Below the pieces are notes generated by a model that was given only the letters and a program-made list of their open reading frames with translations, made no database searches and had not been told where the DNA came from. From assembly GCF_015351075.1 (NCBI RefSeq), contig NZ_JADKRS010000006.1, positions 1-64,000 on the forward strand: DNA of 64,000 nucleotides, given 5' to 3'. Numbering within the stretch: position 1 is the first letter of the stretch; each line of letters starts with the position of its first letter. The DNA comes from Clavibacter sp. VKM Ac-2873 (GTDB lineage: Bacteria > Actinomycetota > Actinomycetes > Actinomycetales > Microbacteriaceae). The position numbers and the translations under genes are program-made. Positions 10,410 to 19,807 of the stretch are shown piece after piece.

Positions 10410-11294
10410 GTGACGCGCAAGCCAGATGTGACCGAGCTCCCGGGAATGGACGTCCCCGTGCTCGGACCCACCGGTCGCGAGCTGCGCGAGTTCGCCGAGC
10501 CGGAGCCGCTCCAGGGGCACGGTCCCGCGAAGATCATCTCCCTCTGCAACCAGAAGGGCGGCGTCGGCAAGACGACCACCGCCATCAACCTGGGCGCCTC
10601 GCTCGCGAGCTACGGCCGGCGCGTGCTGGCCGTCGACTTCGACCCGCAGGGCGCGCTGTCCGCCGGGCTCGGCGTGCAGACGCACGACGCGATCACCATC
10701 TACGACCTCCTGCTCGGCACCGTGAAGGACCCGCGCGAGGCCATCCAGACCACGGGCTTCGACGGCCTCGACGTGATCCCCGCCAACATCGACCTGTCGG
10801 CCGCGGAGGTGCACCTCGTCAACGAGGTCGCGCGCGAGCAGATCCTCGCGAGCGTGCTGCGCAAGGTCAGCGCCGACTACGACGTGATCCTCATCGACTG
10901 CCAGCCGTCGCTCGGGCTCCTCACCGTCAACGCGCTCACGGCGAGCCACGGCGTGCTGATCCCGCTCGAGTGCGAGTTCTTCGCCCTCCGCGGCGTCGCG
11001 CTCCTCGTGGAGACGATCGAGAAGGTGAAGGACCGGCTGAACCCGGGGCTCGCGCTCGACGGGATCCTCGCGACCATGTACGACTCGCGCACGCTGCACT
11101 CCCGCGAGGTCCTGCAGCGCGTGGTCGAGGCGTTCGACGACAGCGTGCTCGAGACCGTCATCGGCCGCACGGTGAAGTTCCCGGACGCGTCGGTGGCGGG
11201 CAAGCCCATCATCCAGTTCGCGCCCGAGCACCCGGCCGCGCTCGCGTACCGCAAGGTGGCGCGGGAGCTCATCGCGCGTGGCGCCGTCGCGTAG
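10410..11294 (+). CDS. ParA-family ATPase
   Basis: 294-residue ParA/Soj-type ATPase. It has a 40-residue N-terminal extension, a deviant Walker A CNQKGGVGKTTT near residue 50, the switch I FDPQGALSAGLGV and switch II IDCQPSLG motifs. This is the second ParA typical of actinobacteria, encoded beside scpA/scpB rather than with parB at the origin, so a role in chromosome organisation with SMC-ScpAB is inferred. GTG 10410 is the likely start. The 3' end overlaps the scpA reading frame. Confidence 0.92.
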   Translation: MTRKPDVTELPGMDVPVLGPTGRELREFAEPEPLQGHGPAKIISLCNQKGGVGKTTTAINLGASLASYGRRVLAVDFDPQGALSAGLGVQTHDAITIYDLLLGTVKDPREAIQTTGFDGLDVIPANIDLSAAEVHLVNEVAREQILASVLRKVSADYDVILIDCQPSLGLLTVNALTASHGVLIPLECEFFALRGVALLVETIEKVKDRLNPGLALDGILATMYDSRTLHSREVLQRVVEAFDDSVLETVIGRTVKFPDASVAGKPIIQFAPEHPAALAYRKVARELIARGAVA

Positions 11295-12147
11295 GGGCGC
11301 ACCCCTGGCCGAGCGCGAGCTCGCCGCCGACGCGGACGCCGCAGGAGTCGTCCGGGCGGATCCGGAGCGCGCCTTCCGCGTCAGCATCGGCAACTTCGAG
11401 GGCCCGTTCGACCTGCTGCTGTCGCTCATCGGCAGCCACGAGATGGACATCACCGAGGTGAGCCTCAGCCTCGTCACGAACGAGTTCATCGCGCACATCC
11501 GCGGCCTCGACGGGCCGGAGGACCTCGACGAGGCGAGCTCGTTCCTCGTGGTCGCGGCGACGCTGCTCGACCTCAAGCTCGTGGGGCTCCTGCCGCAGGG
11601 CGAGCTCGTGGACGCGGAGGACGTCGCGCTCCTCGAGGCGCGCGACCTGCTGTTCGCGCGGCTGCTGCAGTACCGCGCGTTCAAGCAGGCGGCGAGCTGG
11701 TTCCAGGAGCGGCTGGCCGCGGAGTCCGGCCGCGCGTTCCGCGACGTGCCGCTCGAGGAGCGGTTCCGCGCGCAGGTGCCGGAGCTGGTGTGGACCACGT
11801 CGCCCGCGGACCTCGCGGCCATCGCGCTCCTCGCGCTCGCGCCGCGCGAGATCCCGACCGTGGGGCTCGACCACCTGCACGCGCCGCTCGTGAGCATCCG
11901 CGAGCAGGCGGCCGTCGTCGTCGCGCGGCTGCGGGGCGGGGCGCCCGTGACGTTCCGGGAGCTCGTCGCGGACGCCGGGGTCACGGGCGTCGTCATCGCG
12001 CGCTTCCTCGCGGTGCTGGAGCTCTACCGCGTGGCCGCGATCGAGTTCGACCAGCCGGAGGCGCTCGGCGAGCTCACGCTCACGTGGACCGCGGAGAGCT
12101 GGACCGACGACGCGCTCGCGAGCCTGGGGGCCGGATATGACAGCTGA
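11278..12147 (+). CDS. scpA: Segregation and condensation protein A
   Basis: About 289-residue kleisin ScpA, which bridges SMC heads and binds ScpB in chromosome condensation. The N-terminal FEGPFDLLLSLI motif that binds the SMC neck is near residue 40. The C-terminal winged-helix segment that binds the SMC cap is present. GTG 11278 overlaps the parA end by 17 bases; a later start would remove only the disordered leader. Its end overlaps scpB by 11 bases. Confidence 0.93.
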   Translation: MAPSRRGAPLAERELAADADAAGVVRADPERAFRVSIGNFEGPFDLLLSLIGSHEMDITEVSLSLVTNEFIAHIRGLDGPEDLDEASSFLVVAATLLDLKLVGLLPQGELVDAEDVALLEARDLLFARLLQYRAFKQAASWFQERLAAESGRAFRDVPLEERFRAQVPELVWTTSPADLAAIALLALAPREIPTVGLDHLHAPLVSIREQAAVVVARLRGGAPVTFRELVADAGVTGVVIARFLAVLELYRVAAIEFDQPEALGELTLTWTAESWTDDALASLGAGYDS

Positions 12148-12733
12148 GCCGACGGATCCGGCGCCCGACGCCGACGCCCCGCTCGACCTCGATCGCGCGC
12201 TCGAGGCGCTGCTCATGGTCGCCGACGAGCCGCAGAGCGTCACGACGCTCGCGACCGCCACCTCCACGCCCGTGAAGGAGGTGCGCCGCGCCATCCAGCG
12301 ACTCGTCGACGACTTCGACGGGAGGACAGGGGGAGTGCGGCGCGGCTTCGAGCTGCGCGAGGTCGGCGGCGGCTGGCGCGTGTACGTGCGGCCCGAGTAC
12401 GACACCGTGATCCGCGACCACGTGCTCACGCAGAACCCCACGCGCCTCTCGCAGGCGGCCCTGGAGACGCTCGCGGTGATCGCGTACAAGCAGCCGATCA
12501 GCCGCAGCCAGGTCGCCGCGATCCGCGCCGTGAACGTCGACTCGGTGGTGCGGACGCTGCTCGCGCGGGGCCTCGTGACGGAGGCCTTCACCGACGGCGA
12601 GACCGGCGCGATCCATTACGGTACGACAGACCACCTGCTCACGCAGCTCGGCATCAACTCGCTCGACGAGCTCCCCCCGATCTCCCCGTTGCTCCCCGAC
12701 GGGGCGGAAGGCTTCCATGACCCCCTCCTCTGA
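12137..12733 (+). CDS. scpB: Segregation and condensation protein B
   Basis: 198-residue ScpB with two tandem winged-helix domains, partner of ScpA in the SMC complex. Characteristic segments are ALLMVADEPQSV near residue 28, the GWRVYVRPEY stretch and LETLAVIAYKQPI at the start of the second domain. ATG 12137 overlaps scpA, and the gene's end overlaps the pseudouridine synthase by 17 bases, giving an unbroken parA-scpA-scpB-rluB unit. Confidence 0.94.
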   Translation: MTAEPTDPAPDADAPLDLDRALEALLMVADEPQSVTTLATATSTPVKEVRRAIQRLVDDFDGRTGGVRRGFELREVGGGWRVYVRPEYDTVIRDHVLTQNPTRLSQAALETLAVIAYKQPISRSQVAAIRAVNVDSVVRTLLARGLVTEAFTDGETGAIHYGTTDHLLTQLGINSLDELPPISPLLPDGAEGFHDPLL

Positions 12734-13592
12734 GCCCGACGACCGCGCGCCTGCGCACTCCTGGAACCCGGATGAGCCCGTCGCCGGCATCCGCCTGCAG
12801 AAGGTGATGGCCGCCGCCGGCGTCGCCAGCCGCCGCGTCTGCGAGGACATGATCGCCGCGGGCCGCGTGACCGTGAACGGCGAGGTCGTCACCGAGCCCG
12901 GCCGCCGCATCGACCCCGACGTGGACGAGGTCGCGGTCGACGACCAGGCCGTGCAGCTCGACACCTCCAAGCGCTACCTCATGCTCAACAAGCCGGTCGG
13001 CATCTACTCCTCGCTGCGCGACGAGCGCGGCCGCCCCGACCTCCGCGAGTTCACGGAGGAGTTCGAGGAGCGCCTCTTCAACGTCGGCCGCCTCGACGCG
13101 GAGACGAGCGGCCTGCTGATCCTCACCAACGACGGCGACCTCGCGCACGTGCTCGCGCACCCGTCGTTCGGCGTGCTGAAGACGTACATCGCGAAGGTCA
13201 CCGGCCGCGTCACGCCGCAGACGATCCAGCGCCTCACGCAGGGGGTCGACCTCGAGGACGGGCCGATCCAGGCGGATCGCGCGCGCATCCTCTCGGGCGG
13301 CGGCGACCAGACGCTCGTGGAGATCACGCTGCACTCGGGCCGCAACCGCATCGTGCGCCGCATGCTTGACGAGGTCGGCCACCCGGTCGAGGAGCTCGTG
13401 CGCCGCCAGTTCGGGCCGCTGCACCTCGGATCCCTCGGCGTCGGCCGCGTGCGCGACCTCACCTCCGACGAGCTGGGCCAGCTGCTCACCATCTCGCGCG
13501 AGGCCCGCGCGCAGGCCGGCCCCGCGACCCCGCAGGGCGCCGGCGCGGACGCCGAGTCGCAGGGGGACGTGGACCGCGAGGACGGCGAGTGA
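12717..13592 (+). CDS. rluB: Pseudouridine synthase, RluB/RsuA family
   Basis: 291-residue enzyme isomerising a uridine in rRNA. An N-terminal S4 domain (RLQKVMAAAGVASRR, residues about 23-80) is followed by the RsuA-type catalytic domain with the aspartate in GRLDAETSGLLILTNDG. The C-terminal 25 residues are a disordered acidic tail. RluB is preferred over RsuA because it follows scpAB, the usual place for the 23S enzyme in Gram-positives. Its end overlaps tyrA by 4 bases. Confidence 0.9.
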   Translation: MTPSSEPDDRAPAHSWNPDEPVAGIRLQKVMAAAGVASRRVCEDMIAAGRVTVNGEVVTEPGRRIDPDVDEVAVDDQAVQLDTSKRYLMLNKPVGIYSSLRDERGRPDLREFTEEFEERLFNVGRLDAETSGLLILTNDGDLAHVLAHPSFGVLKTYIAKVTGRVTPQTIQRLTQGVDLEDGPIQADRARILSGGGDQTLVEITLHSGRNRIVRRMLDEVGHPVEELVRRQFGPLHLGSLGVGRVRDLTSDELGQLLTISREARAQAGPATPQGAGADAESQGDVDREDGE

Positions 13593-14707
13593 GCGAGGCC
13601 GCGGGCGCGGCCGCCGCGACCGACACGCGCGTGCAGGGCACCGTCCGCATCGTCGGCACGGGCCTGCTCGGCACGAGCATCGGCCTCGGGCTCTCCGCGC
13701 GCGGGGTCGACGTGGTGCTGGCCGACGCGTCGCCCACCACGCTCCGCCTCGCCGCGGACATGGGCGCCGGCCGCGTCGCCGACGTCGCCGTCGTGCCCGA
13801 CCGGCCGTCCCTCGTCGTGGTCTGCGTGCCGCCGGACGTGACCGCGCGCGTGGTCGCGGCCGAGCTCGCCGCGCATCCCGACGCCCTCGTCACCGACGTG
13901 GCGAGCGTGAAGGCCGCGCCTCTCCACGAGCTGCGCGCGCTCGGCGCCGACCTCTCCCGCTACCTGGGCTCCCACCCGCTCGCCGGGCGCGAGCGCGGCG
14001 GACCCGTCTCCGCGACGGGCGACCTCTTCCTCGGCCGGCCGTGGGTCATCGCGGGCCACGACGGCATCACGTACGCCGCGGGCGCGCTCGTCGAGCAGAT
14101 GGTGCTCGACCTCGGTGCCGTGCCGATCGAGATGACCGCGGAGGAGCACGACGCCTCGGTGGCGCTCGTCTCGCACGTGCCGCAGGTCGTCGCGAGCCTG
14201 CTGGCGTCCCGGCTGGCGGACGGCGACGCGAGCGCGCTCGGCCTCTCCGGGCAGGGGCTCCGCGACACCACGCGCATCGCCTCGAGCGACGCCGCGCTGT
14301 GGGTGCAGATCCTCGGCGCCAACGCCGCCCGCGTCGTGCCGATCCTCAAGGCGCTCCGCACCGACCTCGACGACGTCATCGACGCGCTCGACGACGTCGA
14401 CGCGCAGGGGGCGAGGCTCCGGGTCGCCGAGCGGATCCATGCGGGCAACGCGGGCGTCGCGCGGATCCCCGGCAAGCACGGCCAGGACCGCCGCTTCGCC
14501 GCCATCACAGTGATGATCGACGACCGGCCTGGCCAGCTGGCCGCGCTGATCAGCGACGTCGGCGCCGCCGACGTCAGCATCGAGGACCTGCGCCTCGAGC
14601 ACTCGCAGGGCGCGCAGGTGGGTCTCGTCGAGATCGCCGTGCTGCCCGAGGCCCGCGACCGCCTGGTCGCGCGGCTCGAAGAACGTGACTGGAGGATCGC
14701 CGGATGA
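13589..14707 (+). CDS. tyrA: Prephenate dehydrogenase
   Basis: 372-residue NAD(P)-dependent enzyme of tyrosine synthesis. The Rossmann motif [13 protein letters not shown] is near residue 27 and the [12 protein letters not shown] substrate segment near residue 130. The last 75 residues ([21 protein letters not shown]) form a C-terminal ACT domain, which suggests feedback control by an aromatic amino acid. GTG start overlaps the preceding stop, and the end shares ATGA with cmk. Confidence 0.93.
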   Translation: MSEAAGAAAATDTRVQGTVRIVGTGLLGTSIGLGLSARGVDVVLADASPTTLRLAADMGAGRVADVAVVPDRPSLVVVCVPPDVTARVVAAELAAHPDALVTDVASVKAAPLHELRALGADLSRYLGSHPLAGRERGGPVSATGDLFLGRPWVIAGHDGITYAAGALVEQMVLDLGAVPIEMTAEEHDASVALVSHVPQVVASLLASRLADGDASALGLSGQGLRDTTRIASSDAALWVQILGANAARVVPILKALRTDLDDVIDALDDVDAQGARLRVAERIHAGNAGVARIPGKHGQDRRFAAITVMIDDRPGQLAALISDVGAADVSIEDLRLEHSQGAQVGLVEIAVLPEARDRLVARLEERDWRIAG

Positions 14708-15447
14708 CCGGAGACGCTGTGAACGCCCCCGACCCGACCGCACCCGACCCGCTGGAGGACGTGCTCCTCGTGGACGCCACGCTCAACCGCACGGTCGTCG
14801 CCGTCGACGGCCCCGCCGGCAGCGGCAAGTCGAGCGTGAGCCGCGCCGCCGCGCGCGCCCTCGGCTTCGACTACCAGGACACGGGCGCCGCGTACCGCGC
14901 GCTCAGCTGGTTCGCCCTGGAGAGCGGCGTCGACACCGAGGATCCCGCCACCGTCACGAGCCTCATCGAGGGGTTCGACTACGACATCGGCATCGACCCC
15001 GAGGACACGCGCGTGAGCGTCCGCGGCACCGACGTCACCGAGGCGATCCGCGAGCCCCGCGTCTCCGCCGTCGTGAGCCACGTGGCGCGCGTGCCCGAGG
15101 TGCGGCACTACATGGTGGAGCTGTTCCGCTCGCTCATGGCGTCGAGCGACAAGCCGGGCATCGTGGTCGAGGGCCGCGACATCACGACCGTCGTCGCGCC
15201 CGACGCCCAGGTGCGCATTCTGCTGACGGCCTCCCCGGAAGCTAGGATGAGCAGGCGTTCCGCGGAGACGTCGACCCAGTCGGCAGCCGCGGTCGGCGAA
15301 TCACTCGCCTCCCGGGATCGGGCCGACTCGCAGGTCGTCGATTTCATGAACGCCGCAGATGGTGTGACCACCATCGACTCCACGGACATCGACTTCGACC
15401 AGACCGTCCAGGCGGTGGTCGATCTCGTTCACGCACGAACAGATTGA
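14704..15447 (+). CDS. cmk: Cytidylate kinase
   Basis: 247-residue (d)CMP kinase, phosphorylating CMP from RNA turnover and lipid synthesis. A 30-residue leader precedes the P-loop GPAGSGKSS near residue 38. The nucleotide-binding [13 protein letters not shown] segment, the [15 protein letters not shown] motif and the LID region RMSRRSAE follow. ATG start overlaps the tyrA stop. der follows after 40 bases with its own AGAGGA site. Confidence 0.95.
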   Translation: MTGDAVNAPDPTAPDPLEDVLLVDATLNRTVVAVDGPAGSGKSSVSRAAARALGFDYQDTGAAYRALSWFALESGVDTEDPATVTSLIEGFDYDIGIDPEDTRVSVRGTDVTEAIREPRVSAVVSHVARVPEVRHYMVELFRSLMASSDKPGIVVEGRDITTVVAPDAQVRILLTASPEARMSRRSAETSTQSAAAVGESLASRDRADSQVVDFMNAADGVTTIDSTDIDFDQTVQAVVDLVHARTD

Positions 15448-15487
15448 GGCGCGGCCCGGCGACGGGCCGACACGCCAGAGGAACAAC

Positions 15488-16996
15488 ATGGCTGATCACG
15501 ACGACGACTTCCCCGAGCTCGACAGCGGGCTCCACGAGCGCCTGTCGAGCATCGACGAGGAGCTCGCCGCCCAGCGCGCGCAGACGCTCCGCGCCGGGCT
15601 CGAGGACTACGAGCTGGACGACGAGGACCTCGAGGTCCTCGAGTCCGCCACGGACGACCCCGACCAGGTCACGTACCTGCCGGCGCTGCCCGTGCTCGCG
15701 GTCGTCGGCCGCCCCAACGTCGGCAAGTCGGCGCTCATCAACCGCATCCTCGGCCGCCGCGAGGCCGTCGTCGAGGACACCCCCGGCGTCACGCGCGACC
15801 GGGTCTCCTACAAGGCCGAGTACGGCGGACGCTGGTTCACGCTGGTCGACACCGGCGGCTGGGAGCCCGACGCGAAGGGCATCAACGCGTCCGTGGCCAT
15901 GCAGGCCGAGATCGCGATGGACCTCGCCGACGCCGTGCTCTTCGTCGTCGACGCCAACGTGGGCGCCACGAGCACGGACGAGCACGTCGTCCGCCTGCTC
16001 CGCAAGACCAAGAAGACGGTGATCCTCGCGGCCAACAAGGTCGACGACGCGCGCCAAGAGCCGAACGCCGCCTCGCTGTGGTCGCTCGGCCTCGGCGAGC
16101 CGCACCCCGTCTCCGCGCTGCACGGCCGCGGCGTGGCCGACCTGCTCGACCTCGTGCTGACGACCCTGCCGCTCGTCTCCAAGGTCGCCAAGGAGGAGGT
16201 CGGCGGACCCCGTCGCGTCGCCATCCTCGGCCGCCCGAACGTCGGCAAGTCGAGCCTGCTCAACAAGGCCGCGGGCGAGGAGCGCGTGGTCGTCAACGAG
16301 CTCGCGGGCACCACGCGCGATCCGGTCGACGAGCAGGTCGAGATCGCCGGCAAGGTGTGGCGCTTCGTCGACACCGCCGGCATCCGCCGCCGCATGCACC
16401 TCGCCCAGGGCGCCGACTTCTACGCGTCGCTCCGCACGAGCGCGGCGCTGGAGAAGGCGGAGGTCGCGGTCGTCATGATCGACGTCTCCGAGGTCATCAG
16501 CGAGCAGGACATCCGCATCATCGAGCTGGTGCTCGAGTCGGGCCGCGCGCTCGTGCTGGCGTTCAACAAGTGGGACCTCCTCGACGACGAGCGCCGCCGC
16601 TACCTCGAGCGCGAGATCGAGACCGACCTCGCGCACGTGTCGTGGGCGCCGCGCGTCAACATCTCGGCGCGGACCGGTCGCCACATGGAGAAGCTGGTGC
16701 CGGCGCTCGAGACGGCGCTGGAGTCGTGGGACACCCGCATCGCGACGGGCAAGTTCAACGCGTTCCTCGCCGAGCTCACCGCCGCCCACCCGCACCCCGT
16801 GCGCGGCGGCAAGCAGCCGCGCATCCTGTTCGGCACGCAGGCCTCGAGCAGGCCGCCGACATTCGTGCTCTTCACGACCGGGTACCTCGACCCGCAGTAC
16901 CGCCGCTACATCCAGCGTCGCCTGCGGGAGATCTACGGCTTCGAGGGCAGCCCGATCATCGTCAACATGCGCGTGCGGGAGAAGCGGAAGCGCTAG
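15488..16996 (+). CDS. der: Ribosome biogenesis GTPase Der
   Basis: 502-residue GTPase with two tandem GTP-binding domains, essential for 50S assembly. Both G1 motifs are visible: [13 protein letters not shown] near residue 74 and [13 protein letters not shown] near residue 248. Both DTGG/DTAG switch regions and the NKVD and NKWD G4 motifs are also present. A C-terminal KH-like domain ends in a basic tail. An acidic N-terminal extension of about 65 residues is typical of actinobacterial Der. The cmk-der pairing is conserved. Confidence 0.96.
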   Translation: MADHDDDFPELDSGLHERLSSIDEELAAQRAQTLRAGLEDYELDDEDLEVLESATDDPDQVTYLPALPVLAVVGRPNVGKSALINRILGRREAVVEDTPGVTRDRVSYKAEYGGRWFTLVDTGGWEPDAKGINASVAMQAEIAMDLADAVLFVVDANVGATSTDEHVVRLLRKTKKTVILAANKVDDARQEPNAASLWSLGLGEPHPVSALHGRGVADLLDLVLTTLPLVSKVAKEEVGGPRRVAILGRPNVGKSSLLNKAAGEERVVVNELAGTTRDPVDEQVEIAGKVWRFVDTAGIRRRMHLAQGADFYASLRTSAALEKAEVAVVMIDVSEVISEQDIRIIELVLESGRALVLAFNKWDLLDDERRRYLEREIETDLAHVSWAPRVNISARTGRHMEKLVPALETALESWDTRIATGKFNAFLAELTAAHPHPVRGGKQPRILFGTQASSRPPTFVLFTTGYLDPQYRRYIQRRLREIYGFEGSPIIVNMRVREKRKR

Positions 16997-17034
16997 CTGG
17001 CACAGCGCGGAAGCGCTAGCTGGCACAGCGCGGA
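16989..17034. repeat. Two tandem copies of a 23-bp repeat at the der stop
   Basis: A 23-base unit (AAGCGCTAGCTGGCACAGCGCGG) occurs twice head to tail. The first copy overlaps the last codon and stop of der. Each unit can fold a small GCGCT/AGCGC hairpin, and a third partial hairpin (AAGCGTTAGCGCT) follows. It may serve as a transcription end without a T-run, or may be a replication-slippage duplication. Confidence 0.7.
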
Positions 17035-17126
17035 AGCGTTAGCGCTCCCTTCCCGCTCGCGGCACGACGGACGGCGTCGATCCCTTCTCGGGGTCGGCGC
17101 CGTCCGTCGTCGGGGCTGGATGCGGA

Positions 17127-18452
17127 TCACGTGTACCAGGTCGGCTCCGGGATCTCGCCGAGCAGCACGTGCCGGCCCACCTCGCGGCGCTTGTAGGGGA
17201 TCGGGTCGTGCAGCGTGTGCGTGCGCAGGTTCCGCCAGAAGATGTCGAGCCCGGCCTTCGACGAGGAGGCGCGGGCGCCCGTGAGCTCCAGGATCCGCGT
17301 GCCGACCTCCAGCCCGTCCTCCGCGATGCGCGCCTTGGCCGCCGCGACGCGTACCGCGATCTCGCCGCGCTTCCGCTCCGTGAGCTTCTCGCGCGGCGCG
17401 TGCAGCACGGCGCTGATCTCGGCGCCCACCCGATCCAGCAGCGCCTCCGACGCCCAGAGCTTCGACTGCAGCTGCCCGTAGCCCTCGAGCACGTACCACT
17501 CGTCGGTCGCGCGCTCCTTGTCGTCGCCGCCGTACGGCCAGGCGCGCGTGGTGCTGCGCGTGTAGGCGGCGGCCGTCTCGAGCGCGCCCTCGGCGATCCC
17601 CTGGTAGAAGTTCGCGAACACCAACTGGATCGCCGGCACGTTGAGCGTGCCGTAGACGAGCGGCTGGAACACCTTGTCGACGAACCCGGCGGCGTCCGTC
17701 CACGGAACCCGCACGTCGCGGATCTCGACCGACCCCGACTCCGTGAGCCGCTGCCCGAGGCTGTCCCAGTCGTGGCCGAACACGATGCCCGGCTGCTCCG
17801 TCGGCACGATCGCGAACACATGCGTGTCCGTGCCCTCGATCACGCCCTCGAGCACCGTGAGGTCGGAGACGACGCCGCCCGTGGAGAAGGACTTCCGTCC
17901 GGAGAAGACCAGGTCGTCGCCGTCCTCGCGGATGACGAGGTCGGAGTCGCGCGGGTTCACGGCGCCGCCGAAGAGCAGGTTCCCGGTGGTCGCGAGCTTC
18001 TCCACGGCCTCGATCTGCGCGTCGGTCGCCACGAGCCGGGCCGCCCACGCCCAGAGGTAGTGGTAGCCGAGGAGCTGGCCGATGGATCCGTCGCCGCGGG
18101 CGACCGCGCGGATCACCTGGTACGCGGTCTCCCAGGTCTGGCCGCCGCCGCCGTGCTCTGCCGGCCCGAGCAGCGTCACGAGGCCGGCGTGCTTGAGGAG
18201 CGCCATCTCCTGGTGCGGGCTCGCGCCGGCGCGGTCGCGCTCGACCTGGTCGACGGCGAGGATGTCGGCGACCTCGCGGGCGCGGGCGATCCACGCGGCC
18301 GGCGTCGTGGGGCGGGGTGCGCCCTTCCAGCGGTCGACGGGCGCGTCGCCCAGGGGAGCGGGGCGCGGGCGGTCTGTCTTCGCGTCGGCGGTGCCGGGGG
18401 CGGTCGTGGCGGAGCCGGATGCGGGTCGGGGCTCGCGGTCGATCAGGGTCAT
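17127..18452 (-). CDS. DszC/SfnB-like FMN-dependent monooxygenase (acyl-CoA dehydrogenase fold)
   Basis: 441-residue protein of the acyl-CoA dehydrogenase superfamily, in the branch of reduced-flavin monooxygenases (DszC, SfnB) that oxidise organosulfur compounds. Diagnostic segments are GDGSIGQLLGYHY near residue 140, the FSGRKSFSTGG core strand, and WDSLGQRLTESGSVEIRDVRV. It lacks the features expected of a true acyl-CoA dehydrogenase active site. The gene stands alone; a paralog lies at 32721-33965 beside an NtaA-like enzyme. The substrate is unknown. The ATG at 18452 follows a weak AGGAC site. Three direct repeats lie in its upstream region. Confidence 0.82.
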   Translation of the reverse strand: MTLIDREPRPASGSATTAPGTADAKTDRPRPAPLGDAPVDRWKGAPRPTTPAAWIARAREVADILAVDQVERDRAGASPHQEMALLKHAGLVTLLGPAEHGGGGQTWETAYQVIRAVARGDGSIGQLLGYHYLWAWAARLVATDAQIEAVEKLATTGNLLFGGAVNPRDSDLVIREDGDDLVFSGRKSFSTGGVVSDLTVLEGVIEGTDTHVFAIVPTEQPGIVFGHDWDSLGQRLTESGSVEIRDVRVPWTDAAGFVDKVFQPLVYGTLNVPAIQLVFANFYQGIAEGALETAAAYTRSTTRAWPYGGDDKERATDEWYVLEGYGQLQSKLWASEALLDRVGAEISAVLHAPREKLTERKRGEIAVRVAAAKARIAEDGLEVGTRILELTGARASSSKAGLDIFWRNLRTHTLHDPIPYKRREVGRHVLLGEIPEPTWYT

Positions 18453-18534
18453 GTCCTGTCCTCTCGTGAAGGGGCGCGACCGGTGCCGCGCCTCGCGGTG
18501 GGGCCACGGTAGGGGCGGCCCCGCGGGCTGGCGA

Positions 18535-18590
18535 GGGGTGTGACGCGGGGTTGCGGGGTGTGACGACGCGGGGCGTCACGGGGTGTCATG
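18535..18590 (-). promoter_or_regulatory. Three direct repeats upstream of the DszC-like gene
   Basis: GGGGTGTGACG occurs at 18535-18545 and again exactly 20 bp on at 18555-18565. A variant, GGGGTGTCATG, lies at 18580-18590. Spacing of about two helical turns places the sites on one face of the DNA, as for an activator or repressor binding upstream of the minus-strand gene that starts at 18452. The GTPase gene lies on the other side, so it could also be affected. Confidence 0.45.
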
Positions 18591-18652
18591 CGGAGAGCCT
18601 GAAGAGGCGAGCATCGAGGACTTGGCCCGAGCCGGTCATCGAGAACTGTGCG

Positions 18653-18665
18653 TAGGTTCGAGACA
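18653..18665 (+). promoter_or_regulatory. -10 box 6 nt before the GTPase start (leaderless)
   Basis: TAGGTT at 18653-18658 fits the -10 consensus and leaves 6 bases before the ATG at 18665, with no ribosome binding site. The GTPase mRNA is probably leaderless. Confidence 0.45.
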
Positions 18666-19807
18666 TGGAAACCAAGAAGGTCGCCCGCGAGCAACACATA
18701 GCGGTATTCGGAGAATCGGGCAGCGGTAAGACGGTGCTGGTGTCCTCGTTCTACGGTTCAGCGCTCGAGCCGGCCTTCGCGGATTCGAGCCTCTTTAACA
18801 TCGTTGCCGACGACGTGGGGGACGGTCGCCGTCTGCACCAGAACTACCTCGGGATGAAGAACTCGTCGACCCTGCCCCAATCGACGCGGCAGACCACCTC
18901 ATACGCGTTCTCCATCAAGCGACGGCCGGGTGCGGAAGCCGCCGCCAAGAAGCCCGCGGAGGATCTGCGACTGGTGTGGCACGACTACCCGGGGGAGTGG
19001 TTCGAGTCCGAGCCGCAGGGCGCGACCGAGCGTCAGCGTCGACTAGAGGCGTTCCGAGCGCTGCTCGGCTCGGATGTCGCTCTCGTCCTGGTCGATGCGC
19101 AGCGGTTGATCGACAACGCGGGCGAGGAGGAGCGCTACCTGAAGGCCTTGCTCTCCGGCTTCAGCACGCACCTGATCCGGCTCCGTGACGAGCTCCTGCC
19201 GGATGGGAAGCCGCTGGTGCAGTTCCCGCGGATCTGGTTGATCGCGCTGTCGAAGTCCGACCTCCTCCCCGCGATGGACATCGACGGCTTCCGCGACCTG
19301 ATGACCGAGAAGGCCGCTGCGGAGATGACCGCGCTCGGCAAGGAGATAGCCACCTTCGTCCAGGGATCGGACGCGCTGTCGGTCGGCGAGGACTTCGTCC
19401 TGCTGTCATCGGCGAAGTTCGAGCCCGGGAGGATCGAAGTGGGCAAGCGGACCGGGCTCGATCTCATCCTCCCCATGGCGGCGATGCTGCCCTTCGCGCG
19501 CTTCGTGGTCTGGGCGCAGCGGCAGAAGGCAGGTGGACGGGTGGCGAAACAGCTGCTCGACGGCGCGGGGCCGCTGCTGGTCCTGCTGAGCGCGAAGATC
19601 AAGCTCCCGGGTCGCATCGGTGCTGTCGCAGCGCTCGTGCTCCCTAAGCCTGTCGAGGCGGTGGCCAAGTTGGCAGGCACTCAGCTCCAGGCGTTTCACG
19701 ACCGGGCGGTGGCCAAGCACGACTTCCTGACCGCTGTCCTCACGCAGTTCCAGCTCGACCTGCACCGCGGCGTGAAGAAGAAGGTCCTCATCCGGAGCAA
19801 CCGGTGA
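18665..19807 (+). CDS. TRAFAC-like GTPase, candidate conflict-system NTPase
   Basis: 380-residue P-loop protein. Walker A GESGSGKT is at residues 16-23. A Walker B/G3-like WHDYPGEW has its aspartate near residue 107, and a G4-like ALSKSD motif ends near residue 197. This order fits the TRAFAC GTPase class rather than an ABC or AAA ATPase. The C-terminal part (about 265-340) has hydrophobic stretches that could contact membrane. A small gene overlaps its end by four bases. The base composition is less GC-rich than the flanking core genes, and the locus sits beside a tRNA and nuclease genes. Similar stand-alone GTPases are reported in prokaryotic conflict systems, so a defence role is inferred, not shown. 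Confidence 0.72.
   Translation: METKKVAREQHIAVFGESGSGKTVLVSSFYGSALEPAFADSSLFNIVADDVGDGRRLHQNYLGMKNSSTLPQSTRQTTSYAFSIKRRPGAEAAAKKPAEDLRLVWHDYPGEWFESEPQGATERQRRLEAFRALLGSDVALVLVDAQRLIDNAGEEERYLKALLSGFSTHLIRLRDELLPDGKPLVQFPRIWLIALSKSDLLPAMDIDGFRDLMTEKAAAEMTALGKEIATFVQGSDALSVGEDFVLLSSAKFEPGRIEVGKRTGLDLILPMAAMLPFARFVVWAQRQKAGGRVAKQLLDGAGPLLVLLSAKIKLPGRIGAVAALVLPKPVEAVAKLAGTQLQAFHDRAVAKHDFLTAVLTQFQLDLHRGVKKKVLIRSNR

Noticed and set aside
17127-18452. Acyl-CoA dehydrogenase of fatty-acid oxidation
   Set aside because: Motifs match the DszC/SfnB monooxygenase branch and no beta-oxidation genes are nearby.
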